64,000 nt of DNA from Aquabacterium sp. (GCA_023150345.1 JAKLLB010000002.1:84585-148584), one strand, 5' to 3'; positions 25,639 to 35,643 are shown, counted from the first letter of the stretch. The notes: generated from the letters alone by a model not told the origin. Translations and numbers: made by a program.

Positions 25639-26592
25639 TCAGACCGGTGTTGACCCGCGTATTTCGCCTGCTCGCGATCGCGGAGATGTCTGCAGCCGCT
25701 TGCGAACCGCCGCAGCGGCGTCCCGCAGTGCCCGAACCATGCCTTCGCGCAGGGGGTTGGGCGGGCGCAGGCCCGGCAGCACCAGGCCGACATGAAACGG
25801 CACCGAGACCGAAAGCGGGCGCAGCTGCAGCCCTGCCCCGGCCTGCTCCAGGGCCGTGAGCGGGTTGACGATGGCCACTCCCAGCCCCTGGCGCACGAGC
25901 GCACACACCGCCACCGCACTGCCGGCCTCGAGCGCCAACGACCGTTGCACCCGATGCCGTTCGAACAGGGCATCGATCTGGGCGCGGTAGGGGTCTTCCG
26001 GTGCTAGGCTGACGAAGGCGTGATCCGCGAAGTCGGCCGGTCGCAGAACCCGGCGCGCCAGCAACGGGTGCCCTGCCGGCAATACCGCCACCTCATCGGC
26101 CTGCAGCAAGGGCACTCGGGCGGTGCCCGGTGGGGCCTGAGTCTGCTCGATCAAACCGAGGTCGAACGCCTGCTCGGTCAGTCGAAGCTCGAGAGTCGGC
26201 GACTCCAACGGCGTCACCGCAACGCTGGCTTGCGGATGTGTCGCCATGAAGCGCCGAACGGCCTCGGGCAGCAAGGCGTCGGCCAGGGCCGGCAGGCACG
26301 CCAGCATCAACCGGCCCTGCGTGAACTGGCGCAAGGCCACCGCCGCCGCGGCCACGCGCTCCAGCCCAGCGAAGGAGCGCTCGACCTCCTCGCGCAGCGC
26401 CGCCGCCCGCACGGTCGGGCGCAGCCGGCCGCGCACGCGTTCGAACAGGGGGTACTCCAGCAGTTGCTCCAGTCGCGCCAGCTCGCGGCTCACCGTGGGC
26501 TGCGAAGTGTGGAGCACTTCGGCCGCCCGGGTGACGCTGGCGGTGAGCATGAGCGCTCGGAAGACTTCGATCTGGCGGTGCGTGAGCTTCAT
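25639..26592 (-). CDS. lysR: LysR-type regulator, probably LysR controlling lysA
   Basis: 317-residue LysR family activator. The N-terminal winged helix-turn-helix (1-60) reads MKLTHRQIEVFRALMLTASV and then AAEVLHTSQPTVSRELARLE. The effector domain (about 90-300) includes LRLTEQAFDLGLIEQ and LVRQGLGVAIVNPLTALE. It is divergent from lysA with 80 bp between starts, the same arrangement as E. coli lysR-lysA, where LysR activates lysA in response to diaminopimelate and lysine. No operator could be assigned with confidence in the 80-bp gap. The name rests on position and on the lysA type next door. Confidence 0.82.
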   Translation of the reverse strand: MKLTHRQIEVFRALMLTASVTRAAEVLHTSQPTVSRELARLEQLLEYPLFERVRGRLRPTVRAAALREEVERSFAGLERVAAAAVALRQFTQGRLMLACLPALADALLPEAVRRFMATHPQASVAVTPLESPTLELRLTEQAFDLGLIEQTQAPPGTARVPLLQADEVAVLPAGHPLLARRVLRPADFADHAFVSLAPEDPYRAQIDALFERHRVQRSLALEAGSAVAVCALVRQGLGVAIVNPLTALEQAGAGLQLRPLSVSVPFHVGLVLPGLRPPNPLREGMVRALRDAAAAVRKRLQTSPRSRAGEIRGSTPV

Positions 26593-26672
26593 GCCAATGC
26601 ATATCAGGATTGGATGGATGTCGAACGATACGCTATTGGACTGAATGAGTCTGTCGCTTCATCATTGCCGAT

Positions 26673-27923
26673 ATGAATCCGTTCGATCCCGCCCTTCTGC
26701 GTGCCTTGGCACGCACCCACGGCACGCCGCTGTGGGTCTACGACGCCGCAACCATCCGCTCGCGCATCGCGGAGCTGCGTGGCTTCGACACCATTCGCTA
26801 CGCGCAGAAGGCCAACTCCAACACGCACCTGCTGCAACTGATGCGTGCCGAAGGCGTGGTGGTCGATGCCGTCTCCCAAGGTGAAGTCGAGCGCGCCCTG
26901 GCCGCCGGCTACACCGCACGCGGACCGGGCGCACCCGGCATCGTCTTCACGGCCGACGTGATCGACCGCTCCACGCTGGCCAGGGTGGTGGCCGAGGGCA
27001 TCCCCGTCAACGCCGGTTCGATCGACATGCTGCGCCAGATCGGCGCTGCGGCACCCGGCCATCCGGTGTGGTTGCGCATCAACCCCGGCTTCGGCCACGG
27101 CCACAGCAACAAGACCAACACCGGCGGCGAACACAGCAAACACGGCATCTGGCATGCCGATCTGCCCGGCGCGCTGGCCGTTGTTCGACACCTGGGCCTG
27201 CGGCTCGTGGGGCTGCACATGCACATCGGGTCGGGCGTCGACTACGGCCACCTGCAGCAGGTCTGCGACGCAATGGTGGCGCTCGTCGATCGGTTGGAGG
27301 GCATGCCCATCGATGCCATCTCGGCTGGCGGCGGCCTGTCGATTCCGTACCGCGCCGAGGAGCCTCGCATCGACACCGCGCACTACCACGCGCTGTGGCA
27401 TGCCGCTCGGCTGCGCATCGCCGAGCGCCTGGGCCGGCCCGTTCATCTCGAGATCGAACCCGGGCGCTTCCTGGTGGCCGAATGCGGCGTGCTGCTGGCC
27501 GAGGTTCGTGCCACCAAGACCATGGGCGCGCGCCACTTCGCGTTGGTAGACGCCGGCTTCAACGAACTGGTGCGGCCGTCGATGTACGGCGCCCACCACG
27601 AGATCAGCGTGCTGGGCGTCGATGGCGCCGACGGCCCGCCGCGCCCGGTGCGGCCCACCGTGGTGGCCGGGCCGCTGTGCGAATCGGGCGACGTGTTCAC
27701 CCAGGGCGAGGGCGGTGTCGTGCTCGACCGCGACCTGCCGCAGCCTCGCGAAGGCGACCTGCTGGTATTCCACGATACCGGCGCCTACGGTGCCAGCATG
27801 TCGAGCAACTACAACTCGCGACCGCTGGCTGCCGAGATCCTGGTCGAGCACGGCGCACCGCGCTTGATCCGGCGACGCCAGACGATGGCCGAACTGCTGG
27901 CGCTGGAGCGCGACCTGGAATAG
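26673..27923 (+). CDS. lysA: Diaminopimelate decarboxylase LysA (enterobacterial type)
   Basis: PLP enzyme converting meso-diaminopimelate to lysine. 416 residues. The Schiff-base Lys is K46 in IRYAQKANSN. Other sites: NPGFGHGHSNKTNTGGEHSKHGIW (about 139), the HMHIGSGVDY loop (about 183), AGGGLSIPY, EIEPGRFLVAE (about 265), and the partner-site Cys in GPLCESGDVFT (about 335), followed by DTGAYGASMSSNYNSRP. These segments are remarkably like the E. coli form. It is divergent from lysR. This is the E. coli-like subfamily rather than the form usually found downstream of lptM in betaproteobacteria. Confidence 0.95.
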   Translation: MNPFDPALLRALARTHGTPLWVYDAATIRSRIAELRGFDTIRYAQKANSNTHLLQLMRAEGVVVDAVSQGEVERALAAGYTARGPGAPGIVFTADVIDRSTLARVVAEGIPVNAGSIDMLRQIGAAAPGHPVWLRINPGFGHGHSNKTNTGGEHSKHGIWHADLPGALAVVRHLGLRLVGLHMHIGSGVDYGHLQQVCDAMVALVDRLEGMPIDAISAGGGLSIPYRAEEPRIDTAHYHALWHAARLRIAERLGRPVHLEIEPGRFLVAECGVLLAEVRATKTMGARHFALVDAGFNELVRPSMYGAHHEISVLGVDGADGPPRPVRPTVVAGPLCESGDVFTQGEGGVVLDRDLPQPREGDLLVFHDTGAYGASMSSNYNSRPLAAEILVEHGAPRLIRRRQTMAELLALERDLE

Positions 27924-28035
27924 GCCAGCCGCTGTCGCGCGGCACGCACGGCATCGCAGTTCGGCACGAAAGCGCGACGCGACGTGTTGGCGATCACATC
28001 GCCCTCCCCGCACGGCCGCGACACTCGCCGGCCTC

Positions 28036-29904
28036 ATGTTCCACCTGTTCGAGCGCCTGGTCGACCCATACCCCGACGCCGTGCCGGCCACGCCGCCGCG
28101 CGGTTTCTTCACGTTCATGTGGGCCTGCACGGCGGGCATGCGGCGTTACATCGCGGCAATGACACTGTTCACCGCCGGCATCGGTGCGTTCGAGGCGGTA
28201 CTGTTCGCGATGCTGGGCAGCATCGTGGACTGGCTGAGCCACGTGCCGCGCGAGCGGCTGTGGACCGACGAGCGCGCACGGCTGCTGCTCCTGGCGGGCA
28301 TCCTCGCGGCCAGCCTCATCATGGTGGCCTTGCAGTCGACGCTCAAGCAGCAGACGCTGCAGGGCAACTTCCCCATGCGGCTGCGCTGGAACTTCCACCG
28401 CCTGCTGCTGCGCCAGAGCCTGTCGTTCTACCAGGACGAGTTCGCCGGGCGCATTGCCACCAAGGTGATGCAGACAGCGCTGGCAGTGCGCGATACCTGG
28501 ATGACGGTCTGCGACATCCTCGTGTTCATCGTCATCTACTTCGTCACGCTGCTGGCGGTGGTGGGCAGTTTCCACCTGGGCATGCTGCTGCCCATGCTGG
28601 GCTGGCTGGCGTTGTACCTGCTGACGCTGCGCCACTTCGTGCCTCGGCTTTCGCGCGTGTCCAAGGTGCAGGCGGACGCCCGGTCGCTCATGACCGGACG
28701 CATCACGGATGCCTATACGAACATCGCCACTGTCAAGCTGTTCGCGCACGACCGGCGCGAGGCGGCTCATGCGCGCTCGGCGATGCAGGAGTTCCTGCAG
28801 ACCGTGCATGCGCAGATGCGGCTGGTCACCGGTTTCGAGATCGTGATCCACGCGCTGAGCATGGTGTTGATCCTGGCCACCGCCGGCGCAGCGCTGGCGC
28901 TGTGGATGCGCGGCGAAGTGGGTGTGGGGGCGGTGGCCGCGGCCACCGCGATGGCGCTGCGTCTGAACGGCATCTCCCACTGGATCATGTGGGAGATGGC
29001 CACGTTGTTCGAGCACATCGGCACGGTGCAGGACGGCATCGGCACGCTCTCACGCGCGCCGACCATCACCGATGCGCCCGACGCCCGCGCACTGCGTGTC
29101 GAGCGCGGCGAGATCCGGTTCGAGGATGTGAGCTTCGGCTACGCGGGCGGCCCCCGCGTGATCGAACACTTCGACCTGACCATACGGCCCGGCGAAAAGA
29201 TCGGGCTGGTCGGCCGCTCGGGCGCGGGCAAGAGCACCATCGTCAACCTGCTGCTGCGCTTCCACGATCTCCCCGAGGGCAGCATCCGCATCGATGGCAC
29301 CGACATCGCCCATGTCACCCAGGACAGCCTGCGCGCGCAGGTCGGCATGGTCACGCAGGACACCTCGTTGCTGCACCGCTCGGTGCGCGACAACATCCTC
29401 TACGGTCGCCCCGATGCCGGCGACGATGCCATGATGGCGGCGGCCCGACGCGCCGAGGCGCATGAGTTCATCCTGGGCCTGACCGACCCGGCCGGGCGCC
29501 ACGGCTACGACGCCCACGTGGGCGAGCGTGGCGTCAAGCTCTCCGGCGGCCAACGCCAGCGCATCGCGATCGCCCGGGTGATGCTCAAGAACGCGCCGAT
29601 CCTGCTGCTCGACGAGGCCACCAGCGCGCTGGACAGCGAGGTCGAGGCGGCCATCCAGGCCAGTCTCTATCGGCTGATGGAGGGCAAGACGGTGGTGGCG
29701 ATTGCGCACCGGCTGTCCACCATCGCCGCCATGGATCGCCTGGTGGTCATGGACCGCGGTCGCATCGTCGAACAGGGTGACCACCGCACGCTGCTGGCCC
29801 GGGGCGGGCTTTACGCGCGCCTGTGGGCGCACCAAAGCGGTGGCTTTCTCGGGGAGGACGACGAGGAACCGGGACGCCGTCGGCAGACACTCAGCAGCCC
29901 GTGA
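28036..29904 (+). CDS. ABC exporter, fused permease-ATPase
   Basis: 622-residue half-transporter. About 30-320 is a six-helix ABC-type 1 membrane domain with the typical YQDEFAGRIATKVMQTA coupling-helix region. The ATPase domain has Walker A GRSGAGKSTIVNLLLRF (about 396), Q-loop VTQDTSLLHRSVRDNILY, signature LSGGQRQRIAIARVML (about 502), Walker B ILLLDEATSALDSE (about 524) and the H-loop AIAHRLSTIA. It probably works as a homodimer exporting lipids or drugs; the substrate is unknown. Its last 14 bases overlap the 3' end of the OmpA-like gene on the other strand. Confidence 0.9.
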   Translation: MFHLFERLVDPYPDAVPATPPRGFFTFMWACTAGMRRYIAAMTLFTAGIGAFEAVLFAMLGSIVDWLSHVPRERLWTDERARLLLLAGILAASLIMVALQSTLKQQTLQGNFPMRLRWNFHRLLLRQSLSFYQDEFAGRIATKVMQTALAVRDTWMTVCDILVFIVIYFVTLLAVVGSFHLGMLLPMLGWLALYLLTLRHFVPRLSRVSKVQADARSLMTGRITDAYTNIATVKLFAHDRREAAHARSAMQEFLQTVHAQMRLVTGFEIVIHALSMVLILATAGAALALWMRGEVGVGAVAAATAMALRLNGISHWIMWEMATLFEHIGTVQDGIGTLSRAPTITDAPDARALRVERGEIRFEDVSFGYAGGPRVIEHFDLTIRPGEKIGLVGRSGAGKSTIVNLLLRFHDLPEGSIRIDGTDIAHVTQDSLRAQVGMVTQDTSLLHRSVRDNILYGRPDAGDDAMMAAARRAEAHEFILGLTDPAGRHGYDAHVGERGVKLSGGQRQRIAIARVMLKNAPILLLDEATSALDSEVEAAIQASLYRLMEGKTVVAIAHRLSTIAAMDRLVVMDRGRIVEQGDHRTLLARGGLYARLWAHQSGGFLGEDDEEPGRRRQTLSSP

Positions 29905-31129
29905 TGCGGAACTCGACGCGCCGGTCGAGCGCGTCGCTCGCGTCGTCGGTGCCGGTACCCACCAGGTTTTCGCGGTAGCCCACGCCGCTGGGCTTCATGC
30001 GGCCGGCCAGCGCCGGTGCCTCCTGCTCCAGGCGGCGTTGGATGGCTGCGGCACGCTGCGCTGACAGACGATCGTTGTAGGTTTCGCTGCCGGTTCGGCT
30101 GGTGTGGCCGATGACGTCCATGCAGACCTGCCCCGCGGCGGCCTGCCGCGCGATCTGCCGCAGCCACACGTTGTAGGGCCCGCTGATCTTCGGGTCGGAC
30201 CAGAACTCGGTGCTGTTGGGATTGAACAGGAACTTCACACCCAGGGCCCGGTTGGCCAGGCCCAGCGCGACCATCTGGCCAAACGCCTGCTCGGCCTCGG
30301 CGGTGTGGCCGAGCTTCCAGTTCGTGAGGTAGACGCCGTTGAGCGCACGCATCTGCTCGCCGGCGGGATCGCGTGCGGCATCGCGGTACAGCCCCAGTGC
30401 CTCCTGGTAGCGTGCTGCATCGTAGGCGCCTGTCGCTTCCTGGATGGTGGCCACTGCCGCCACCCGCTGCAGGTAGGCCGCGTCGGCCGGCTGCCCGGGC
30501 GACGCCTGCGTCGTGCGCAAGTAGCCCTCGACGACTGGGTCCTTGACCAGCAGCACCGGCGTGTCGCGGTAATACGGCGTCGGCGTGGTGTCGAAGCCCG
30601 CGTCGCGAGCTCGCGACGAAGCCTGGGCCACGACCGCACCGCTCTTCAGATCGAGCAGGGCCAAATGCAGCTGGAACACCTGTCGGTCGGCTTCATGCCG
30701 GGTGATGCTGCCCACCAGGAGCAACTGCGCGCGGGCAACGCTGGTGCGCCTGAACGGCAGCACGTCGAACTGCGCATGGCGCGCGCGCAGGCGGTCGGTC
30801 ACCAGCTGGTCGAAACGGTGGGTCAACGTCGTCTGCTGCCCGGTGGCCGCGTCGAGCGACGGATCCAGCAGCAACGGGCGCTTGGTCAGCGACTCGATGC
30901 GCGCCAGAAAAGCGGGCAGCTTCTGCGTCTGCGCGGCCAGGCTGTCGGTGGCCACCGCCACGGCCTGCTCCAGCGGCAGGGCATCGAGCCGGGCGGTGGG
31001 TGCTGGTGGGTTGGTCTGGCAGGCAGACAGGCACATCATCCAGGCGATTGCCAGGGTGCGGCGCGTCGCCGGAGCCGTCCAGGCCCGGCGACCGGAGAAT
31101 GCCCGAAGGGCGTCGGTCCACGTCGTCAT
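29891..31129 (-). CDS. OmpA-like lipoprotein with FlgO-like N-terminal domain
   Basis: 412 residues from the ATG at 31129, overlapping the kinase stop by 4 bases. Signal peptide with lipobox CLSAC (Cys about 36). About 45-200 resembles a FlgO/CsgG-type periplasmic domain (RARHAQFDVLPF, LLLVGSITRHEA, LALLDLKSGAVVAQAS). Helical segments around 230-290 look TPR-like. The C terminus is an OmpA peptidoglycan-binding domain: DVIGHTSRTGSETYNDRLSAQRA and DRRVEFRITGC. The usual GHTD Asp is Ser here. Probably outer-membrane anchored and partnered with the upstream kinase. Function unknown. Confidence 0.75.
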   Translation of the reverse strand: MTTWTDALRAFSGRRAWTAPATRRTLAIAWMMCLSACQTNPPAPTARLDALPLEQAVAVATDSLAAQTQKLPAFLARIESLTKRPLLLDPSLDAATGQQTTLTHRFDQLVTDRLRARHAQFDVLPFRRTSVARAQLLLVGSITRHEADRQVFQLHLALLDLKSGAVVAQASSRARDAGFDTTPTPYYRDTPVLLVKDPVVEGYLRTTQASPGQPADAAYLQRVAAVATIQEATGAYDAARYQEALGLYRDAARDPAGEQMRALNGVYLTNWKLGHTAEAEQAFGQMVALGLANRALGVKFLFNPNSTEFWSDPKISGPYNVWLRQIARQAAAGQVCMDVIGHTSRTGSETYNDRLSAQRAAAIQRRLEQEAPALAGRMKPSGVGYRENLVGTGTDDASDALDRRVEFRITGC

Positions 31130-32922
31130 CGCCCGCACTCCCCCTTGAGTGTGCGTCGGTCGTCGGCCGTCAGCGGCTCACCGATCGACACGCGTTGGAT
31201 GATCTCCGCGCAGCGCGCGCTCGTGGGAATTCTAGGCGCCGCGGTGCTAGAAGCGGCGGCTCGATACGCGGGATCGACACGGGCGGCAGACGCACGCGCA
31301 CCCGCACCCGCACGTGCGGATGTCGGCACGGCTCGCGGCGCGCCAGCGCTGGCCGACGATGGCGTTCGCTGCGGCGGCGCCAGTGCATCGGGCGTTTCGG
31401 CCCAGGGCCTGGCGTTGGCGTCGGACTCGGTCATCGGTGTCGCGGGCGCCGTCTTGCGCCCGTCCGCGGGTGCCACGGCAAGTGACGGTGACGATGGCGC
31501 ACCGTCGCCGGCTGGGGTTGCCGGCGCGCCGGACGCTGCCGCGGCTTGAGGCATCGATGGCGTCGCTTGCACCGGTGCGGATGCTGCCTGCTCATCCCGC
31601 TCCATGGCCTGGGTCGAGGCCGCAGCCGCAATGGGTGCCGCCTCCCGGTGCACGGCCGGTGTCGACGCCGAGTAGTGCCAGATCGCCCACAAACCCGCCG
31701 CCAGCACCGCGCAGGCACCGGCCAGCGGTGTCCAGGTGGGTCGGCGGCGGCGCTTCCGCGCGACGGGGGGCATCGGACGCAGCGGCACTTCAGGCGTGAT
31801 TCCGGCGACTCGCCCGGCGGGTGTGTCCAGCGCTGCCACCACCGCTGCTGCCGCAGCCGCACCGGGCCCCTGCAGTGGACGCTGGCGCGGCCGGGTCCAG
31901 GGTTCGGCGTCCGGCGCCATGCGGGGCGGCAGCGTGATGTCGGCCACGGCACGCGTGGGCTCCAACCCCATCTCGCGGCGTACATCGGCCACCGAACGTG
32001 GTCGATCCTCCGGCCGAACGCACAGCATGTGGTCGATTGCGCGCAGCAGAGGCTCGCTGTAGCGCCCGGCCAGGCGTCGGGCCAGTGGTACATAGTCGTC
32101 GGCCAGGACGCGCGCCACGGACACCCGGGGCACCGCACCCGTCATCGCGTAGTGCAACACCGCGCCGAACGCATAGAGGTCCGTCCACGGACCCTGGCCC
32201 AGACCCACCCCCTCGCCGTACTGCTCGATGGGCGCGAATCCGGGTTTCAAGATGACGGTGATCGCCTTGTTCATGCCGCCGATCACTTGCCGAGCGGCGC
32301 CGAAGTCGAGCAGCAGCGGTTTGCCGTCATCCTGCAGCAGGATGTTGTCCGGGGCGATGTCGCGGTGGAAGCACGACGCATCGTGCAGGTACTCCAGCGC
32401 CGCCAGCAGCGGAACGATCAATGACCGCAGCCAGTCCTCGTCGGGCGCCCGGTTGCTGTCGGCCAGGGCCTGCTTGAGCGTCACCCCTTCGTAGAACGGC
32501 ATCGCCATGTAGGCGGTGCCGTTGGCCTGCCAGAAGCGGTGCACCTTCAACAGCGTGGGGTGGTCGAACATGGCCAGCAGCTTGGCCTCGTTGACGAAGC
32601 TGCGCAGCCCGGCGTCGAAGGCGGCACGGTGCTCGGGCGACTTGAGGTCGACCTGCATGCCATGCACGCGCCAGGCCAATGCAGCCGGCATGTACTCCTT
32701 GATCACGACCCGGCGCTGCAGCGCGTGGTCCCAGGCCAGGTAGACGATGCCGAAACCGCCCTCGCCCAGCAAGCCGCTGATCTCGAACTCCTGCAAGCGC
32801 AACCCGGCCGCGAGCCGGTTGCCCACCGTCGGGGCGGTGGCTCCCAGGTCGACATCGGGCATCACCGACGACGGCGCAAACGGGCGTCGTCCGCTGTCGT
32901 CGGTCTCGGGTGCAGGCGTCAT
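31126..32922 (-). CDS. Transmembrane Ser/Thr protein kinase
   Basis: 598 residues. Kinase domain about 46-320: glycine loop GEGGFG (53-58), Lys75 in VVIKEYMP, Glu112, catalytic loop HRDIAPDN (186-193) and DFG (206-208), then a T-rich loop and GFAPIEQYG. The catalytic loop has Ala in place of the Lys that nearly all Ser/Thr kinases have (HRDxKxxN). One membrane helix follows at about 399-416. Then about 150 residues of Ala/Pro/Ser-rich low complexity end in a Cys-containing segment, RCAEIIQRVSIGEPLTADDR. Similar kinase plus OmpA pairs occur near type VI secretion genes (recollection); none are seen here. It is 71 bp downstream of pgi. Confidence 0.88.
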   Translation of the reverse strand: MTPAPETDDSGRRPFAPSSVMPDVDLGATAPTVGNRLAAGLRLQEFEISGLLGEGGFGIVYLAWDHALQRRVVIKEYMPAALAWRVHGMQVDLKSPEHRAAFDAGLRSFVNEAKLLAMFDHPTLLKVHRFWQANGTAYMAMPFYEGVTLKQALADSNRAPDEDWLRSLIVPLLAALEYLHDASCFHRDIAPDNILLQDDGKPLLLDFGAARQVIGGMNKAITVILKPGFAPIEQYGEGVGLGQGPWTDLYAFGAVLHYAMTGAVPRVSVARVLADDYVPLARRLAGRYSEPLLRAIDHMLCVRPEDRPRSVADVRREMGLEPTRAVADITLPPRMAPDAEPWTRPRQRPLQGPGAAAAAAVVAALDTPAGRVAGITPEVPLRPMPPVARKRRRRPTWTPLAGACAVLAAGLWAIWHYSASTPAVHREAAPIAAAASTQAMERDEQAASAPVQATPSMPQAAAASGAPATPAGDGAPSSPSLAVAPADGRKTAPATPMTESDANARPWAETPDALAPPQRTPSSASAGAPRAVPTSARAGAGARASAARVDPAYRAAASSTAAPRIPTSARCAEIIQRVSIGEPLTADDRRTLKGECGR

Positions 32923-32993
32923 CGGGGTGGCTTGGAGCGCACGCCGAAGTGTGACCGGGACCGGGGCTGGTGCGCCAGTGCTTCAGTCAGGCG

Positions 32994-34595
32994 CTAACGA
33001 AGCCGCGCCAACAAGCCGGCCGTGGAGGCATCGAGACCCGCGCTGTCCCCGCTGCCCAGTCGCGGCAGCAGGTCGCCGCACAGCGCCTTGCCCAGCTCCA
33101 CTCCCCATTGGTCGAAGCTGTTGATGCCCCAGACCGCGCCGCTGGTGAACACCCGGTGTTCGTACAGCGCCACCAGCGCACCCAGCGCGCGGGGCGTGAG
33201 CTCCTGCAAGACGAATGTCGTGCTGGGGCGGTTGCCCGGGAAGCTGCGATGCCGCGCGACCGTGAGCGGGTCCAGCGTCGGTGCCGCCGTGGGTGCCCGC
33301 TCGCCGAGGGCCTGCTCGGTGGTCTTGCCCAGCATCAGCGCCTGGCTCTGGGCCAGGCAGTTGGCCAGCGCCTTGGCATGCAGGTCGGCGTAGCCATGGC
33401 TGGGCCGCCGCACCGCGATGAACTCCACCGGAATGACATCGGTGCCCTGGTGCAGCATCTGGAAGTACGCATGCTGCCCATTGGTGCCCGGCTCGCCCCA
33501 CACCACCGGGCTGGTGCCATAGGTCAGCGGTCGGCCATCGTGGTCGACGCATTTGCCGTTGGACTCCATCTCGAGCTGCTGCAAGTAGGCCGGCAGACGC
33601 CTCAGGCCCTGGTGGTAGGGCGCGACCGAGCGGCTGCTGCAACCAACGAAGTTGCGATACCACACGTCCAGCAGGCCGAGCTGCAGGGGCAGGTTGCGTA
33701 CAGCGGGGGCGTCGGCGAAGTGGCGATCCATCGCATGGGCACCGTCGAGCATGGCCCGAAAACCGGCGGAGCCGACGGCGATCGCGATCGGCAGTCCGAT
33801 CGCGCTCCACATCGAGTAGCGGCCGCCCACCCAGTCCCAGAAACCGAAGGTGGTGTGCACACCGAGCTGCGCCGCGGCCTGGAGGTTCGTGGTCACGCCG
33901 ACGAAGTGCCGTGCAACGTCCTGCGCTGTCATGCCCTGGTCGAGGAACCACTGCCGCGCCACGACGGCGTTGGCCATGGTCTCCTGGGTCGTGAAAGTCT
34001 TGCTGGCGATGATGAACAGCGTGTGGCGGGCCTGCAAGCGCGCCAGCACGGGTGCAATGTCGTGACCATCGACATTGCTCACGAAGTGCATGTGCAGCCC
34101 CGCATGCACATGCGCCTGCAACGCGGCCACGGCCATCTGCGGCCCCAGGTCGGAGCCACCGATGCCGATGTTCACCACATCGGTGATGCCGCTGGCTGTG
34201 GTGTCGCGCACCTGGTCGGCAAAGGCCAGCATGCGGTCGAGGATCTCGTGCACCTCCTGGCTGTGCGGCCCGGCACCCCGAGGAGCTCGCAACGCCGTGT
34301 GCAGGACGGCGCGTCCTTCGGTCGCATTGATCGGATCCCCTGCGAGCATGGCATCTCGCCGACGCGCCACGCCGCACTGGTGCGCAAGCTCCAGCAGCAA
34401 CTCGCGAGTGCGCGAGTCCCAGAGGTTCTTCGACAGGTCGGCGAACACCTCGGGCGCCTCCAGCGCGAAAGCTTCGAAGCGACCCGCATCGCTGGCAAAG
34501 GCTGTGCGCAGGTCGAACGCGCGCCCGGCGTTCGTGTGGTGCTCGCGCAGCGCCTGCCAGGCCGCGGTCGCATCGCAGCGGGCCGTGGCGATCAC
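32994..34595 (-). CDS. pgi: Glucose-6-phosphate isomerase
   Basis: 533-residue PGI interconverting glucose-6-P and fructose-6-P. Seen: [15 protein letters not shown] (about 142), [13 protein letters not shown] (about 207), [18 protein letters not shown] (about 260), [14 protein letters not shown] (about 335), the catalytic Glu/His region [24 protein letters not shown] (about 350), and a C-terminal Lys segment in [13 protein letters not shown] (about 495). Length is normal for the family. Its start overlaps the tal stop by 4 bases (ATGA), so tal and pgi are one transcript. Confidence 0.97.
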   Translation of the reverse strand: MIATARCDATAAWQALREHHTNAGRAFDLRTAFASDAGRFEAFALEAPEVFADLSKNLWDSRTRELLLELAHQCGVARRRDAMLAGDPINATEGRAVLHTALRAPRGAGPHSQEVHEILDRMLAFADQVRDTTASGITDVVNIGIGGSDLGPQMAVAALQAHVHAGLHMHFVSNVDGHDIAPVLARLQARHTLFIIASKTFTTQETMANAVVARQWFLDQGMTAQDVARHFVGVTTNLQAAAQLGVHTTFGFWDWVGGRYSMWSAIGLPIAIAVGSAGFRAMLDGAHAMDRHFADAPAVRNLPLQLGLLDVWYRNFVGCSSRSVAPYHQGLRRLPAYLQQLEMESNGKCVDHDGRPLTYGTSPVVWGEPGTNGQHAYFQMLHQGTDVIPVEFIAVRRPSHGYADLHAKALANCLAQSQALMLGKTTEQALGERAPTAAPTLDPLTVARHRSFPGNRPSTTFVLQELTPRALGALVALYEHRVFTSGAVWGINSFDQWGVELGKALCGDLLPRLGSGDSAGLDASTAGLLARLR

Positions 34596-35545
34596 GATGC
34601 CCGCTCCTGGATCATCTGGTCGAGCCGCACGGCATCGGCCGCGAAAGCGCGGATGCCCTCGGCCAGCTTCTCGGTGGCCATGGCGTCTTCGTTGAGCGCC
34701 CAGCGGAATCCCGCCTCGTCGTAATGCACCTCGGGCAGCGCCGTTGCCCGGGCTTGCGCGGGGTCCAGCCGCCTGGGCACCGCTGCCAGCGACGACTGCA
34801 ATTGCGCCAGCAGTTCGGGGCTGATGGTCAGCAGGTCACACCCGGCCAACGCGATGATCTGGCCCACGTTGCGAAAGCTCGCACCCATCACCTCGGTGGC
34901 GATGCCGAAGTGCTTGTAGTGTCGCCAGATGCGCTCGACCGACTGCACACCGGGGTCGCTGGGGCCGGCCATCGCCGCATCGTCCCAGGTGCTGCCGGCC
35001 TGCTTGCGATACCAGTCGTAGATGCGGCCGACGAAGGGTGAGATCAGCTTCACACCCGCATCGCCACAGGCCACCGCCTGGGCAAAGGAAAACAGCAACG
35101 TGAGGTTGCAGTGGATGCCCTCGCGTTCGAGTTCACGCGCGGCCTCGATGCCTTCCCATGTGGCGGCGATCTTGATCAGCACCCGCTCCCGGTGCACCCC
35201 CGCGGCCTGGTACAGGCCGATGAGGCGCCGGGCGCGGGCCGCAGTGGCCATGATGTCGAACGACAGCCGCGCATCGACCTCGGTCGAAACCCGTCCGGGA
35301 ACCACCTTCAGGATCTCGAGCCCGAAGCGCACCAGCACCTCGTCGACGACCTCCGCAAGCGGCCGGCCACGATGCGCCGCCACCGTTTCGTTCAGCAGCG
35401 GCGCGTAATCGGGTTGCTGCACCGCCTTGAGAATGAGCGACGGGTTGGTGGTGGCGTCACGCGGTGCAAAGGCCGCGAGCTGGCGGAAGTTGCCGGTGTC
35501 GGCCACCACGGTCGTGTGGGCCTTGAGCTGGTCGAGCTGGTTCAT
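34592..35545 (-). CDS. tal: Transaldolase
   Basis: 317 residues, classical TalB type. The N terminus is [20 protein letters not shown], then [14 protein letters not shown] (about 30). The Schiff-base Lys is in [20 protein letters not shown] (about 125). [27 protein letters not shown] (about 150) and [26 protein letters not shown] (about 222) are typical. It transfers dihydroxyacetone units between sedoheptulose-7-P and glyceraldehyde-3-P. It leads the tal-pgi pair and is divergent from the beta-helix gene (98 bp). Confidence 0.97.
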   Translation of the reverse strand: MNQLDQLKAHTTVVADTGNFRQLAAFAPRDATTNPSLILKAVQQPDYAPLLNETVAAHRGRPLAEVVDEVLVRFGLEILKVVPGRVSTEVDARLSFDIMATAARARRLIGLYQAAGVHRERVLIKIAATWEGIEAARELEREGIHCNLTLLFSFAQAVACGDAGVKLISPFVGRIYDWYRKQAGSTWDDAAMAGPSDPGVQSVERIWRHYKHFGIATEVMGASFRNVGQIIALAGCDLLTISPELLAQLQSSLAAVPRRLDPAQARATALPEVHYDEAGFRWALNEDAMATEKLAEGIRAFAADAVRLDQMIQERAS

Positions 35546-35643
35546 GGTGCGAGCGGCATGACGTGAAGGACAGCGCCGATTAGAACCCGTCCACTCGCGG
35601 TCACGGTTCCCGCGCGGTTACCTCCGCGCGACAGAATCGGCCC

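Noticed and set aside
26593-26672. LysR operator (T-N11-A) in the lysR-lysA gap
   Set aside because: Several loose matches exist in this AT-richer 80 bp; none stands out enough to name.
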